Assembly (NCBI GenBank): GCA_019163375.1
Contig: JAFLKK010000005.1
Span: forward strand, 283,511 to 347,510
From: Paludibacter sp.
GTDB taxonomy: Bacteria > Bacteroidota > Bacteroidia > Bacteroidales > Paludibacteraceae
Length of the DNA stretch: 64,000 nt
Direction of reading: 5' to 3'
Within the stretch, counting starts at the first letter, position 1. Each line of letters starts with the position of its first letter. The notes below the pieces were generated by a model. That model was not told the origin of the DNA. It did not search any database and saw only the letters and a program-made list of their open reading frames with translations. Of this stretch, positions 24,775-33,696 are shown one piece after another. The position numbers and the translations under genes are program-made.

Positions 24775-26259
24775 TTATAATGTTACTCCAGTTTTAAAAA
24801 TCGCTATTTCGCGATAATTTTTCTTCTCATTATTTACCAATTCACCACTTGCCACACTGACAATGTAATCAACAAAACGATCTTTAACTTGTTCAATCGA
24901 TTCGTTTTCTACAATGGTTCCGGCATTAAAATCTATCCAGCCACGCTTCTTATTGTACAAAGCTGTGTTGGTAGAAATTTTCATTGTGGGTACAAAACTT
25001 CCGAATGGAGTACCACGACCGGTAGTAAACAACACAATCTGACAACCGCTTGACGCTAAAGCTGTAGCGGCCACTAAATCATTTCCGGGGGCACTTAACA
25101 AGTTCAATCCTTTCGTTTTCAGACGTTCGCTATACATAAGCACATCTTTCACCAGGGATTTTCCGCATTTCTGAGTGCAACCAAGCGATTTTTCTTCCAA
25201 CGTTGAGATACCACCTGCTTTGTTTCCCGGAGATGGGTTTTCGTAAATAGGTTGATTGTTTTGTTCGAAGTAATGTTTGAAATCATTGATCAACAAAACT
25301 GTTTTATCAAACATATTTCTGTTCACACAACGGTTCATCAAAATGGTTTCGGCACCAAACATTTCAGGTACTTCCGTCAAAATGGTACTACCACCTTGAG
25401 CAATAAGAAAATCGGAGAAAACTCCCAACAAAGGATTTGCAGTAATTCCTGAGAAACCGTCGGAACCTCCACATTTCAACCCGATTTTTAGTTCAGAAAT
25501 GGGTACATCCACGCGTTGATCTTTCGATACAACTTCATAAATTTCGCGCAACAACTCCATGCCTGTTTCGTCTTCGTCATCCACTTTTTGCGTTTCCATA
25601 AATTTGATACGCGATTCATCTATATCGCCCAGCATTTCGCGGAAAGCTTTTACCTGATTGTTTTCACAGCCTAAGCCTACGATTAATACACCACCGGCAT
25701 TGGGATGCATCACCATGTCGCGAAGAATTTTGCGGGTATTCTCGTGATCATCGCCCAATTGTGAACAACCGTAATTATGCGGATAAGCAACGATTGCGTC
25801 CACACCTTTACCTTGAGTTTCAGCACGAAGCGTTTCAGCCAGCGAATTGATAGTACCGTTTACACAACCTACCGTTGGGATAACCCAGATTTCGTTCCTC
25901 ACCCCTACTTCACCATTCGCACGTTTATAACCTTTGAAAGTAATGTCTTTTTTTGGTATATCCAACGAAACTTCATGTGGTTGATATTCATAATCAAGCA
26001 CGCTATCCAGGTTTGTTTTAATCGTTTTTTCGTTTACCCAATCTCCCTGAGCAATGTCCTCACGAGCGTGTCCGATAGGATAACCGTATTTGATAATATG
26101 AGAATTAGCCGGCAACGCAGTCAGGGCAAATTTATGCCCGGCCGGTATGTCTGCATTAATCGTTATTTCTACTCCGTCGACCGTTATTTTCTCAGCTTTT
26201 TGCAAGTCTACCAAAGCCACAGCAACATTGTCGGAGACATTTATTTTTATATATTTCAT
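24775..26259 (-). CDS. uxaA: Altronate dehydratase
   Basis: A 494-residue full-length enzyme: an N-terminal SAF domain (residues 1 to about 90, with HIIKYGYPIGHAREDI), a linker, and the C-terminal dehydratase domain from about 105 (FKGYKRANGEVGVRNEI), with conserved Cys and His residues in YGCSQLGDDHENT, KCGGSDGFSG and LGCTQKCGKS that are expected to bind iron. It dehydrates D-altronate to KDG. The gene follows uxaB and precedes uxaE on the - strand, with gaps around 110 bases that contain no terminator. Confidence 0.96.
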   Translation of the reverse strand: MKYIKINVSDNVAVALVDLQKAEKITVDGVEITINADIPAGHKFALTALPANSHIIKYGYPIGHAREDIAQGDWVNEKTIKTNLDSVLDYEYQPHEVSLDIPKKDITFKGYKRANGEVGVRNEIWVIPTVGCVNGTINSLAETLRAETQGKGVDAIVAYPHNYGCSQLGDDHENTRKILRDMVMHPNAGGVLIVGLGCENNQVKAFREMLGDIDESRIKFMETQKVDDEDETGMELLREIYEVVSKDQRVDVPISELKIGLKCGGSDGFSGITANPLLGVFSDFLIAQGGSTILTEVPEMFGAETILMNRCVNRNMFDKTVLLINDFKHYFEQNNQPIYENPSPGNKAGGISTLEEKSLGCTQKCGKSLVKDVLMYSERLKTKGLNLLSAPGNDLVAATALASSGCQIVLFTTGRGTPFGSFVPTMKISTNTALYNKKRGWIDFNAGTIVENESIEQVKDRFVDYIVSVASGELVNNEKKNYREIAIFKTGVTL

Positions 26260-26370
26260 TTTTATAAAGTAAACGAGTTTATGTGTAAACAGCTACACAG
26301 TCTATTATATTGTCAATAAGCATACAAGTAAACAGCCTGTTTTACTCGTATGCTTATACCAAATATGTAT

Positions 26371-27810
26371 TTAAATAATTGCTTTTACAGTTTCGTACAT
26401 ACCTTTTTCCTGAATTGATGTCAAATTCTCAACTATTTTGGCAGTCAATCCTTCAACAAGATTCAAATCTTCGCCCCAGATAAAATCTGCAGCTAAAACG
26501 CCCTGAGCAACTTTTGCCACATCGCCGGTACTCCAAAGTTCTGTCAACAAGTCGGTAATGGCTTTGTCATCGTTAGGTACAATCTCTACATCGCCACGTT
26601 TACCTCCTTTGTAGTAAGTAATAATACCGGCCAAACCAAGCACTAATCCTTCAGGTAATTTACCCTGACGATCCAGATAAATTTTCAAACCAGGTAAATC
26701 GCGGGTTTTAAATTTAGGGAATGAATTAAGCATAATACTTGTGTAGAAATGCTTTACAAAAGGATTTTTGAAACGGTCAAGCACATCAGCACCAAATTTT
26801 TCGAGTTCTGCTTTTGGCAAATCAAGTGTTTCGAGCAATTCTTTGAACATTACTTTATCCACAAATTTTGCAATAACATCGTCTTTAAGACCTTCGCTAA
26901 CAGTATCAATACCCGACAAATAAGCTACCGGAGACATTACAGTGTGAGGTCCGTTGAGTAAAGTTACTTTACGGTCGTGGTATGGTTTTTCACTTGGAAC
27001 AAACAATACATTCAATCCGGCTTTATCAGCAGGGAATTCTTTTGCAACCGACTCCGGAGCTTCGATTACCCACAAGTGAAAGATTTCTGCTTTCACTACC
27101 ATTTTGTCTTCCAACTGTACTTTTTCAAGAATTTCATTGATAGTATCGCGTGGATAACCAGGTACAATACGGTCTACCAACGTACAATAAACACCACAAG
27201 CCTTTTCGAACCATTGTGCAAACTCTTCGCCCAAATTCCAAAATGCGATATATTGTTCGATACATTTTTTCAATTCTGTTCCGTTATGGAAAATCAATTC
27301 GCAAGGCAACATTATCAGTCCCTTATCCATTGCACCATCGAAGGTTTTGAAACGGTGATAAAGCAATTGTGTTAGTTTACCGGGGAATGAACTGGCCGGT
27401 GCATCATCCAGTTTACATGATTCATCGAAAGCAATACCGGCTTCGGTAGTGTTCGAAATCACAAAACGCATGTCGGGGTTTTCGGCTAATTTTAAATAAT
27501 CCTGAAATTGAGAATAAGGATTAAGACAACGACTTACAACGTCAATTAATTCAATACTATCAACAGCTTTTCCTTTGTCTAAGCCTTGTAGGTTAAGGTG
27601 ATATAAACCATCCTGATCATTCAGCATGTCAATCATTCCATTCGCCAAAGGCTGAACAATAACTACACTTGAATTAAAATCTGCTTTGTTATTCATGTTG
27701 AACACAATCCAGTCGACAAATGCTCTTAAGAAATTACCTTCTCCAAACTGAATAATACGTTCCGGATAAGTCTTAGTTACATTGGCCGATTTTCTACTTA
27801 ATTTTTCCAT
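26371..27810 (-). CDS. uxaB: Tagaturonate reductase (altronate oxidoreductase)
   Basis: A 479-residue member of the mannitol-dehydrogenase-type long-chain family. The Rossmann strand is RIIQFGEGNFLRAFVDW, the substrate region has LNGPHTVMSPVAYLSG, and the Lys-rich catalytic region lies around VKHFYTSIMLNSFPKFKTRD. UxaB reduces D-tagaturonate to D-altronate with NADH. A fructuronate-reductase assignment is less likely because uxaA is the next gene and an SDR covers that step. It starts 78 bases after the LacI-family regulator, so the regulator gene probably leads the operon. Confidence 0.93.
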   Translation of the reverse strand: MEKLSRKSANVTKTYPERIIQFGEGNFLRAFVDWIVFNMNNKADFNSSVVIVQPLANGMIDMLNDQDGLYHLNLQGLDKGKAVDSIELIDVVSRCLNPYSQFQDYLKLAENPDMRFVISNTTEAGIAFDESCKLDDAPASSFPGKLTQLLYHRFKTFDGAMDKGLIMLPCELIFHNGTELKKCIEQYIAFWNLGEEFAQWFEKACGVYCTLVDRIVPGYPRDTINEILEKVQLEDKMVVKAEIFHLWVIEAPESVAKEFPADKAGLNVLFVPSEKPYHDRKVTLLNGPHTVMSPVAYLSGIDTVSEGLKDDVIAKFVDKVMFKELLETLDLPKAELEKFGADVLDRFKNPFVKHFYTSIMLNSFPKFKTRDLPGLKIYLDRQGKLPEGLVLGLAGIITYYKGGKRGDVEIVPNDDKAITDLLTELWSTGDVAKVAQGVLAADFIWGEDLNLVEGLTAKIVENLTSIQEKGMYETVKAII

Positions 27811-27888
27811 GAGAGAGAACTTTTTTTTATTTGTTTATATATTAATTAGTTGAACTTTATATTTATTGTGTATAGTTACGAGTTACTT

Positions 27889-28962
27889 TTATTCTTTAAA
27901 TCTTGAATAATAATCGATATTCTCTTTCATCAAAACATCGATGGGAACGTAATTTATTGTTGAAACTTTCTGCTTAAAAATCAGCTCTTTACACATATCG
28001 CGAACCGTACAATAAGCCTGTTTCTCCGGACGTTGAGCAATTAAATAGGCAATCATGCCCTTTTTGAGGTAGTCCACATTTTGTTCCAACAAATCATACC
28101 CGATCAACTGCACATCCAATTTTTTCAATGTTTCCAAATGCATAGCCAACCGGTATGCTTTTGAATTAAAGGTGATAGCCGCTTTTATAGTAGTATGCGT
28201 TGCAAATACTTCGCGTAACACTTCCAGGTTCGCCATTTCATCATCATCCTTAAACTCCACATTTATCAATTCCAGCTTTTCAGCAAGACCATTATCATTA
28301 ATGTATTGCATAAAACCACTATTCCGGTTCAGGGTTTGATTAGACATTGCTCCTTTTCGCTGCGTTCTGATAATCAAAATTTTATTATTCGCACAACCCG
28401 AATGAAGCAATAACTTGGCAGCAATGTACCCGCTTTGAAACGAATGCTGACCGTAATAGGTCACGAAGTCCGTTTCTTCAATCATAGAGTCGATATACGA
28501 AAACGGGATCTGAAGCTCTACTAATTTTGATGTAAATTGCAAGGTCTCATTTCTGAAGATAGGAGCAATAAATACCGCATCGGGTTTTGTTTCCAATATT
28601 TCATTGGAAGTAGCTATAAAAGTCTGCGCATCAAACTGATTAAAATACTTTTTCTCTATCTGAACATTATGGTGAAGAAATTCATCAGCTGCCATATTAA
28701 ATCCATCATTTATACTTTGCCAATAATCAGTCGGTTGATGAGCCGGAAATAGACAAACAAAACGATAGTGTTTTTTAGAAGCCAACGATCGTGCCATCAA
28801 ATTTGGCATATAGTTGATCTCTTCCAGCACTTTGTTTACTGCTTCGAGACTCTTTGCCGAAACATCACCACGCTGATGCAGTACGCGGTCAACCGTTCCC
28901 TCCGAGACACCTGCCAAAACGGCAATGTCTTTTATACGTATTTTTGACTTTATTTCTTTCAT
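27889..28962 (-). CDS. LacI family transcriptional regulator of the uronate locus
   Basis: The frame begins with a TTG at 28980, but the ATG at 28962 (MKEIKSKIRIKDIAVLAGVS) is preferred, giving 357 residues. The helix-turn-helix and hinge are in the first 55 residues (IKDIAVLAGVSEGTVDRVL, then YMPNLMARSLASKK); SEGTVDRVLHQRG is a Bacteroidetes variant of the usual VSxSTVSRVLN. Residues from about 60 form a periplasmic-binding-protein-like sensor domain. It lies between uxaB (same strand) and the divergent kduI, so it should control one or both; by analogy with KdgR-type proteins the effector could be KDG or KDPG, which is inference. Confidence 0.9.
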   Translation of the reverse strand: MKEIKSKIRIKDIAVLAGVSEGTVDRVLHQRGDVSAKSLEAVNKVLEEINYMPNLMARSLASKKHYRFVCLFPAHQPTDYWQSINDGFNMAADEFLHHNVQIEKKYFNQFDAQTFIATSNEILETKPDAVFIAPIFRNETLQFTSKLVELQIPFSYIDSMIEETDFVTYYGQHSFQSGYIAAKLLLHSGCANNKILIIRTQRKGAMSNQTLNRNSGFMQYINDNGLAEKLELINVEFKDDDEMANLEVLREVFATHTTIKAAITFNSKAYRLAMHLETLKKLDVQLIGYDLLEQNVDYLKKGMIAYLIAQRPEKQAYCTVRDMCKELIFKQKVSTINYVPIDVLMKENIDYYSRFKE

Positions 28963-29011
28963 TTGGTCCCAATATTTCAAATCCGTGTTCGCACACAGAA
29001 AAATTTACTTG

Positions 29012-29041
29012 CAAAAGTAATACATATTTTCTAACTACAAA
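29012..29041 (-). promoter_or_regulatory. Promoter of the LacI gene and probably the uxa/uxu operon
   Basis: On the - strand: TTTG (29041-29038), 18 bases, then TACTTTTG (29019-29012), a full match to the Bacteroidetes consensus. The -7 element ends 49 bases before the ATG at 28962. Confidence 0.75.
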
Positions 29042-29370
29042 ATGATTAATCAGAATGTCTTAGCGATTGAGTAAATATTTATTCCGATTCGTATAAACGA
29101 TTGAATTAAATTGCAATGATGCAGTATAAATAAGGGCTCAGTTTCATTAAAAAAAAACTACATAACAGGGTGAAATTTCGTTTAGACTTTCTCTACACCC
29201 CATCTGATTGGTTTCATATATCAAGACGAATAACTGACTAATAATGTACCGTGGGTTCAATTAGCACGCAACGTAGATTCATGCAAATACATATAAATGC
29301 AATATACAACTGACATACAGAAAAATAGCAATAGCGAATAATAAATCAGTTTTCCCAATAATTCAAAAAC

Positions 29371-29384
29371 ATGTTGTACAACAT
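29371..29384. promoter_or_regulatory. Candidate operator, perfect 14-bp palindrome
   Basis: ATGTTGTACAACAT is a perfect palindrome with a central TA/GTAC and TTGT/ACAA half-sites, of the size and form bound by LacI-type dimers. It lies 35 bases upstream of the predicted -7 box of kduI. Binding by the neighbouring regulator is inferred. Confidence 0.55.
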
Positions 29385-29418
29385 AAAAATGAAGCCCTGT
29401 TATCATTTTTATTATTAG

Positions 29419-29426
29419 TAATTTTG
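29419..29426 (+). promoter_or_regulatory. Putative -7 element for the kduI operon
   Basis: TAATTTTG matches TAnnTTTG. The -33 region is poor (CTGTTA), compatible with a regulated promoter. The leader to the ATG at 29551 would be about 117 bases. Confidence 0.5.
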
Positions 29427-29550
29427 GTCAACCAATTTTAAAGCAGTTTGAATAAACAATATTTAACTCACAACAGGTGTTCAGTTATCATTTTCATTCA
29501 GCAACTGTAATCAATTATCAAAATAAATAAAACAACTCAAAAATAAAAAA

Positions 29551-30393
29551 ATGAAGACAAACTATGAGGTTCGCTATGCTTCTCATCCCGAAGATGCGAA
29601 AAAGTATGACACAGCACGTTTACGTAAAGAACATTTGATTGAAACAGTTTTTACAACAAATGAAGTAAACATGGTCTACACACTTTACGACAGATTAGTG
29701 GTAGGTGGTGCAATGCCTGTTAACGAAACGTTGAGTCTTGAAACCATCGACCCGTTGAAATCTGAATTTTTCCTATCGCGCCGCGAATTTGGAACGTTCA
29801 ATGTAGGTGGAGCGGGTAAAATAACAGTAGATGGCGTTGTGTACGAATTGGGTTACAAAGAAGCATTATACATTGGTGCGGGCGATCGTGTTGTTACTTT
29901 CGAAAGCAATGATGCAGCTCATCCTGCTAAATTTTATTTCAACTCTGCCCCTGCTCACAAAACTTTCCCTGATAAAAAAATCACGAAAGCCGATGCGGTT
30001 GTTGCCGAAATGGGATCATTAGAAGGTTCAAATCACCGCAATATCAACAAAATGCTTGTTTGTCAGGTATTGGAAACATGTCAATTGCAAATGGGTATGA
30101 CCGAACTGGCTCCGGGTAGCGTTTGGAACACCATGCCGGCGCATACACACAGCCGCAGAATGGAAGCATATTTCTATTTCGAAGTTCCCGAAGGACAAGC
30201 GGTTTGTCACTTTATGGGCGAACCTACCGAAACGCGTCACATTTGGATGAAAGGTGACGAAGCCGTAATTTCTCCTGAATGGTCTATTCACTCGGCTGCA
30301 GCCACCAGCAATTATACGTTTATTTGGGGTATGGCCGGCGAAAATCTTGATTACAGCGATCAAAATTTTTACAAACACACCGAATTACGCTAA
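29551..30393 (+). CDS. kduI: 5-dehydro-4-deoxy-D-glucuronate isomerase
   Basis: A 280-residue cupin, the normal KduI length. The metal-binding cupin motif is [15 protein letters not shown] (two His and a Glu) with the later His in TETRHIWM; the conserved [16 protein letters not shown] is in the N-terminal half. It isomerises the linear form of the unsaturated uronate released by polysaccharide lyases (4-deoxy-5-keto-uronate) to 2,5-diketo-3-deoxygluconate. It starts the + strand operon kduI-kduD-DUF4861, divergent from the regulator. Confidence 0.96.
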   Translation: MKTNYEVRYASHPEDAKKYDTARLRKEHLIETVFTTNEVNMVYTLYDRLVVGGAMPVNETLSLETIDPLKSEFFLSRREFGTFNVGGAGKITVDGVVYELGYKEALYIGAGDRVVTFESNDAAHPAKFYFNSAPAHKTFPDKKITKADAVVAEMGSLEGSNHRNINKMLVCQVLETCQLQMGMTELAPGSVWNTMPAHTHSRRMEAYFYFEVPEGQAVCHFMGEPTETRHIWMKGDEAVISPEWSIHSAAATSNYTFIWGMAGENLDYSDQNFYKHTELR

Positions 30394-30433
30394 GAATTTC
30401 AATTAAAATATACATTTAAAATTAAATAAGAAT

Positions 30434-31213
30434 ATGAGTCAATTTAGTTTAGAAGGAAAAGTTGCATTAATCACAGGTGCATCGTATGGTATTGGTTACG
30501 GACTGGCAACTGCTTATGCTGCTGCCGGAGCAACAATTGTATTTAATGATTTGAGCCAGGAAAGCGTTGATAAAGCAATTGCTGCTTACAAAGCCGATGG
30601 TATCACTGCTCACGGTTATGTGTGCGACGTTACCGACGAAGACGGTGTATATGCCATGGTTGAAAAAATCACCAAAGAAGTGGGTGTTATTGACATATTG
30701 GTTAACAATGCAGGAATTATCAAACGTATTCCGGCTATCGAAATGTCAGCTAAAGATTTCCGTCAGGTAATTGATATCGATTTGAATGGACCATTTATCG
30801 TTTCTAAAGCTGTAGCTCCGGGAATGATTGCAAAAGGTGCCGGAAAAATTATCAATATCTGCTCTATGATGAGCGAATTAGGACGCGAAACAGTTTCGGC
30901 CTATGCTGCTGCAAAAGGTGGTTTGAAAATGTTGACAAAAAATCTTGCCTGCGAATGGGCAGAATTCAACATCCAGGTAAACGGAATCGGACCTGGTTAT
31001 ATCGCCACTCCACAAACGGCTCCATTACGCGAAGATGGTCATCCTTTCAATACATTTATCATCGGACGTACTCCTGCAGCGCGTTGGGGAACACCAAAAG
31101 ACCTTGAAGGGCCTGCAGTATTCTTAGCTTCAGAAGCTTCTGACTTCGTAAACGGACATATTTTGTACGTTGATGGTGGTATTTTAGCGTATATTGGAAA
31201 ACAACCTAAATAA
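30434..31213 (+). CDS. kduD: 2-dehydro-3-deoxy-D-gluconate 5-dehydrogenase (SDR)
   Basis: A 259-residue short-chain dehydrogenase with TGASYGIGYG, NNAGI, the catalytic Ser in CSMMSE and the Tyr/Lys pair in YAAAKGG. It follows kduI by 40 bases and ends IGKQPK, as is common in KduD or gluconate 5-dehydrogenase proteins of Bacteroidetes. The expected reaction is reduction of 2,5-diketo-3-deoxygluconate to KDG, the step after KduI. The paralogue at 22549-23361 differs markedly in its substrate region, which agrees with a separate role. Confidence 0.92.
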   Translation: MSQFSLEGKVALITGASYGIGYGLATAYAAAGATIVFNDLSQESVDKAIAAYKADGITAHGYVCDVTDEDGVYAMVEKITKEVGVIDILVNNAGIIKRIPAIEMSAKDFRQVIDIDLNGPFIVSKAVAPGMIAKGAGKIINICSMMSELGRETVSAYAAAKGGLKMLTKNLACEWAEFNIQVNGIGPGYIATPQTAPLREDGHPFNTFIIGRTPAARWGTPKDLEGPAVFLASEASDFVNGHILYVDGGILAYIGKQPK

Positions 31214-31331
31214 GTAGTTAGTTACGAGCTTGCCTGCACTAGGCAGGTTACAAGTCTTATTATCTTGAAGCTACTCTAAAATAATATCAATAATTATTTA
31301 TTATTACTTCAATTAGCGCAATAAAAAAGTT

Positions 31332-32462
31332 ATGAAAAAAATAACATTATCTATAATTGCTTCACTCCTGTTTATTTCTACCGTTGTTGGTCAACGCGCA
31401 ATCGTACTCACTAACCCGTCGGGCAATGATAGAGCCGGCGAAATGGTGGAAGTAAATGCTTTGAAACTGAAAGCAAATTTCCAGTCGAAATCATACATTT
31501 TAAAAAATGACAAAAACGAAGAAATTGCTTATCAGCTCAGCTACAATGGCAAGAAAAAAGCACAATCGCTTATCTTTCAAGCCACTGTAAAGGCAAATTC
31601 TTCAACAACTTACACACTTACCGAAGGTAAACCGGCAACTGTAAAGCCCAAAACGGCTGCATTTTTTGTGCCGGAACGCAAAGACGATATGGCATGGGAA
31701 AATGACATTGCGGCTTACCGCATGTATGGACCGGCTTTAGCCAACGAAAATCCAAGTAACGGGGTGGATATGTGGGTAAAGAAAACCGATGAAGTATTTA
31801 TGGCAAAAATGTATAATGACGAACTTCATAACAAATTATCGTATCATCTCGATCGAGGTCAGGGAATGGATTGTTATAAAGTGGGACATACCTTAGGTGC
31901 AGGAGGCGTGGCTCCTTACGCTGCCGATTCATTGTGGGTTGGAAATCAATTCAGCCGCTACAAGATATTGGAAGTAGGTCCGCTTCGTTCATCATTTACC
32001 CTTACCTACGATTCGGTAAAAGTGGGAACTGGTTATTACAAACAAGAAATCACCATTACCACCACAGCCGGTTCGATGTTGAACAAAGCTGTAGTGAAAT
32101 TCACAGGACCATCTCAAAAAATGGAATTGGGAACCGGTATTTTCTTGCACGATGGAAAGGGTAACCTACAATTAAACGCTGCGAATGGGACTGTTGCATA
32201 TGCAGAGGAAGCCATTTCGGAGTTTAAAATTCCCTCGGGACGCGATTATGTAGGCGTTTTTGTTCCTGTTCAGACCAATAAAGCTATTCGCAAGGGTGTA
32301 CATGGTTTATTGCTCACAAATTACCGTGTTGGCGATAAATTTACCTACTATTTTGGAGCCGGTTGGAACAAATGGTTATTCCCAACCGACGAAGATTGGT
32401 TTAATGCGCTAAACAACTATCGCGAGTCGGTACTCAATCCGATAATCGTGAAATTGAAATAA
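31332..32462 (+). CDS. DUF4861 domain secreted protein
   Basis: A 376-residue protein with a signal peptide (KKITLSIIASLLFISTVVG, cleavage near residue 20, before QRAIV). The rest is a beta-rich DUF4861 domain; the recurring segments are NDIAAYRMYGPAL, KLSYHLDRGQGMDCYKVG and the C-terminal YFGAGWNKW. These proteins are common in polysaccharide utilisation loci for uronate-containing glycans and probably act in the periplasm on uronate oligosaccharides, which is suggested here by cotranscription with kduI and kduD. The conserved Arg, Tyr, His and Asp residues in DRGQG and its surroundings are possible active-site residues. The exact reaction is not known to me. Confidence 0.85.
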   Translation: MKKITLSIIASLLFISTVVGQRAIVLTNPSGNDRAGEMVEVNALKLKANFQSKSYILKNDKNEEIAYQLSYNGKKKAQSLIFQATVKANSSTTYTLTEGKPATVKPKTAAFFVPERKDDMAWENDIAAYRMYGPALANENPSNGVDMWVKKTDEVFMAKMYNDELHNKLSYHLDRGQGMDCYKVGHTLGAGGVAPYAADSLWVGNQFSRYKILEVGPLRSSFTLTYDSVKVGTGYYKQEITITTTAGSMLNKAVVKFTGPSQKMELGTGIFLHDGKGNLQLNAANGTVAYAEEAISEFKIPSGRDYVGVFVPVQTNKAIRKGVHGLLLTNYRVGDKFTYYFGAGWNKWLFPTDEDWFNALNNYRESVLNPIIVKLK

Positions 32463-32484
32463 AATTCTTTTTCTCCTTTCAAAC

Positions 32485-32524
32485 AATCCTCGCTCACTTA
32501 ACCGGAGCGGGGATTTGTTTTTTT
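32485..32524 (+). terminator. Terminator after the DUF4861 gene
   Basis: AATCCTCGCTC (32485-32495) pairs with GAGCGGGGATT (32505-32515) with one wobble, then TGTTTTTTTT. It closes the kduI operon. Confidence 0.8.
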
Positions 32525-32541
32525 CATTCGGCTAAAATGCG

Positions 32542-32549
32542 TAATTTTG
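32542..32549 (+). promoter_or_regulatory. Putative -7 element for tsaB
   Basis: TAATTTTG, 31 bases before the ATG at 32581. A TTTG at 32514-32517 is 24 bases upstream, within the preceding terminator. Confidence 0.5.
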
Positions 32550-32580
32550 TACCATTGTTCAACTTCTTAACCCGATTAAA

Positions 32581-33261
32581 ATGATCATTCTACATATTGA
32601 AACATCAACCAACATATGTTCCATTGCCATAAGCGAGAACGGCCAGTGTATATTCACCAAATCCGATTCGGAAGGTATGAATCATGCAGCTTTACTCAGC
32701 GTTTTTATAGCCGAAGCTATGGAGTTTCTGAAAATATCGTCCCAAAAACCGGATGCCATTGCAGTGAGCAGTGGCCCCGGTTCATACACAGGTTTGCGAA
32801 TTGGAGTATCAACAGCCAAAGGAATTTGCTATGGCTTAGACATTCCGTTAATCGCTGTCAGCACACTGGAGGTACTGACTGCAAATGCGTTTCAAATTAC
32901 AGGAACAGCAACTAACTCACTGTTTTGCCCAATGATAGATGCCCGCAGAATGGAAGTATACGCTGCATTTTACAGTCAGGAAGGGATCATTCAACGTGAA
33001 ATTTCGGCCGATGTCATCGACGAAAATTCGTACAGCGAGATACTTGAGAATCACAGTGTTTATTTCTTCGGAAACGGTGCTGAGAAATGCAAAACAACGC
33101 TCACCCACCCCAACGCAAAATTTATTGACGGCATGTACCCATTGGCCCAAAACATGATCGTATTGGCCGAAAAAGCGTATGCCGAAAAGAAATTTGTAGA
33201 TGTAGCTTACTTTGAACCTTTTTATTTAAAAGAGTTTTATACCACTGCTGCTAAAATTTAA
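32581..33261 (+). CDS. tsaB: tRNA threonylcarbamoyladenosine biosynthesis protein TsaB
   Basis: A 226-residue protein of the ASKHA fold. The first strand and phosphate-like loop are ILHIETSTNICSIAI, and the conserved segment is VSSGPGSYTGLRIGVSTAKG, found in all TsaB proteins. It is the scaffold partner that dimerises with TsaD in the TsaBDE complex making t6A37 in tRNAs that read ANN codons. It has its own promoter and stands alone between the uronate locus and a tandem-repeat region. The full length matches other Bacteroidales TsaB. Confidence 0.95.
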   Translation: MIILHIETSTNICSIAISENGQCIFTKSDSEGMNHAALLSVFIAEAMEFLKISSQKPDAIAVSSGPGSYTGLRIGVSTAKGICYGLDIPLIAVSTLEVLTANAFQITGTATNSLFCPMIDARRMEVYAAFYSQEGIIQREISADVIDENSYSEILENHSVYFFGNGAEKCKTTLTHPNAKFIDGMYPLAQNMIVLAEKAYAEKKFVDVAYFEPFYLKEFYTTAAKI

Positions 33262-33313
33262 GTTTGCTGTCAGATTCAAAAACAAGCAGTTTGAAGTGGA
33301 CGTAAATACCTAT

Positions 33314-33567
33314 CGGATGTTTTTATAGGTACAACCCTCTAAAACATTCGACAAAGGATCTAAAAGATAGGATTTCGGATGTTTTTATAGGTACAACCTT
33401 CTAAAACATTCGACATAGGCTCTAAAAGATAGGATTTCGGATGTTTTTATGGGTATAACCTTCTAAAACACTCGGCATAGGCTCTAAAAGATAGGATTTC
33501 GGATGTTTTTATGGGTATAACCCTCTAAAACATTCGACATAGGGTCCAAAAGATAGGATTTCGAGTG
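33314..33567. repeat. 62-bp tandem array (four full units and a start of a fifth)
   Basis: CGGATGTTTTTAT starts at 33314, 33376, 33438 and 33500, exactly 62 bases apart, with a diverged fifth start at 33562. Units differ by a few bases. Each has an inverted pair AAAACATTCG / CGGATGTTTT across the unit junction, able to fold as RNA. It lies between tsaB and a TonB-domain gene; 33568-33696 beyond it shows nothing recognisable. Confidence 0.92.
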
Positions 33568-33696
33568 ATATATTGCAACTATACAAATACTTTCACAAGA
33601 AAAGAACTCGTTAGGACTATTTTTATCCCATTATCAAAATTGAGAATGAAAATGAGAAATGGTTGATGACTGAAATTACTTTAAAAGAAAACAAAC

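Larger units (their letters stand above)
28963..29550. other. Divergent control region between the LacI gene and kduI
   Basis: This AT-rich gap of 588 bases holds the promoters and palindromes listed separately. In addition there are an inverted pair ATAACAGGG (29162-29170) and CCCTGTTAT (29395-29403), a direct repeat GTTATCATTTTYATT (29399-29413 and 29484-29498), and TCGT-N4-ACGA at 29089-29100. No small gene or RNA was recognised. Confidence 0.6.

Noticed and set aside
33314-33567. CRISPR array
   Set aside because: The 62-bp units are contiguous and alike from end to end; there are no unique spacers and no cas genes. The same applies to the 42-bp array at 10629.
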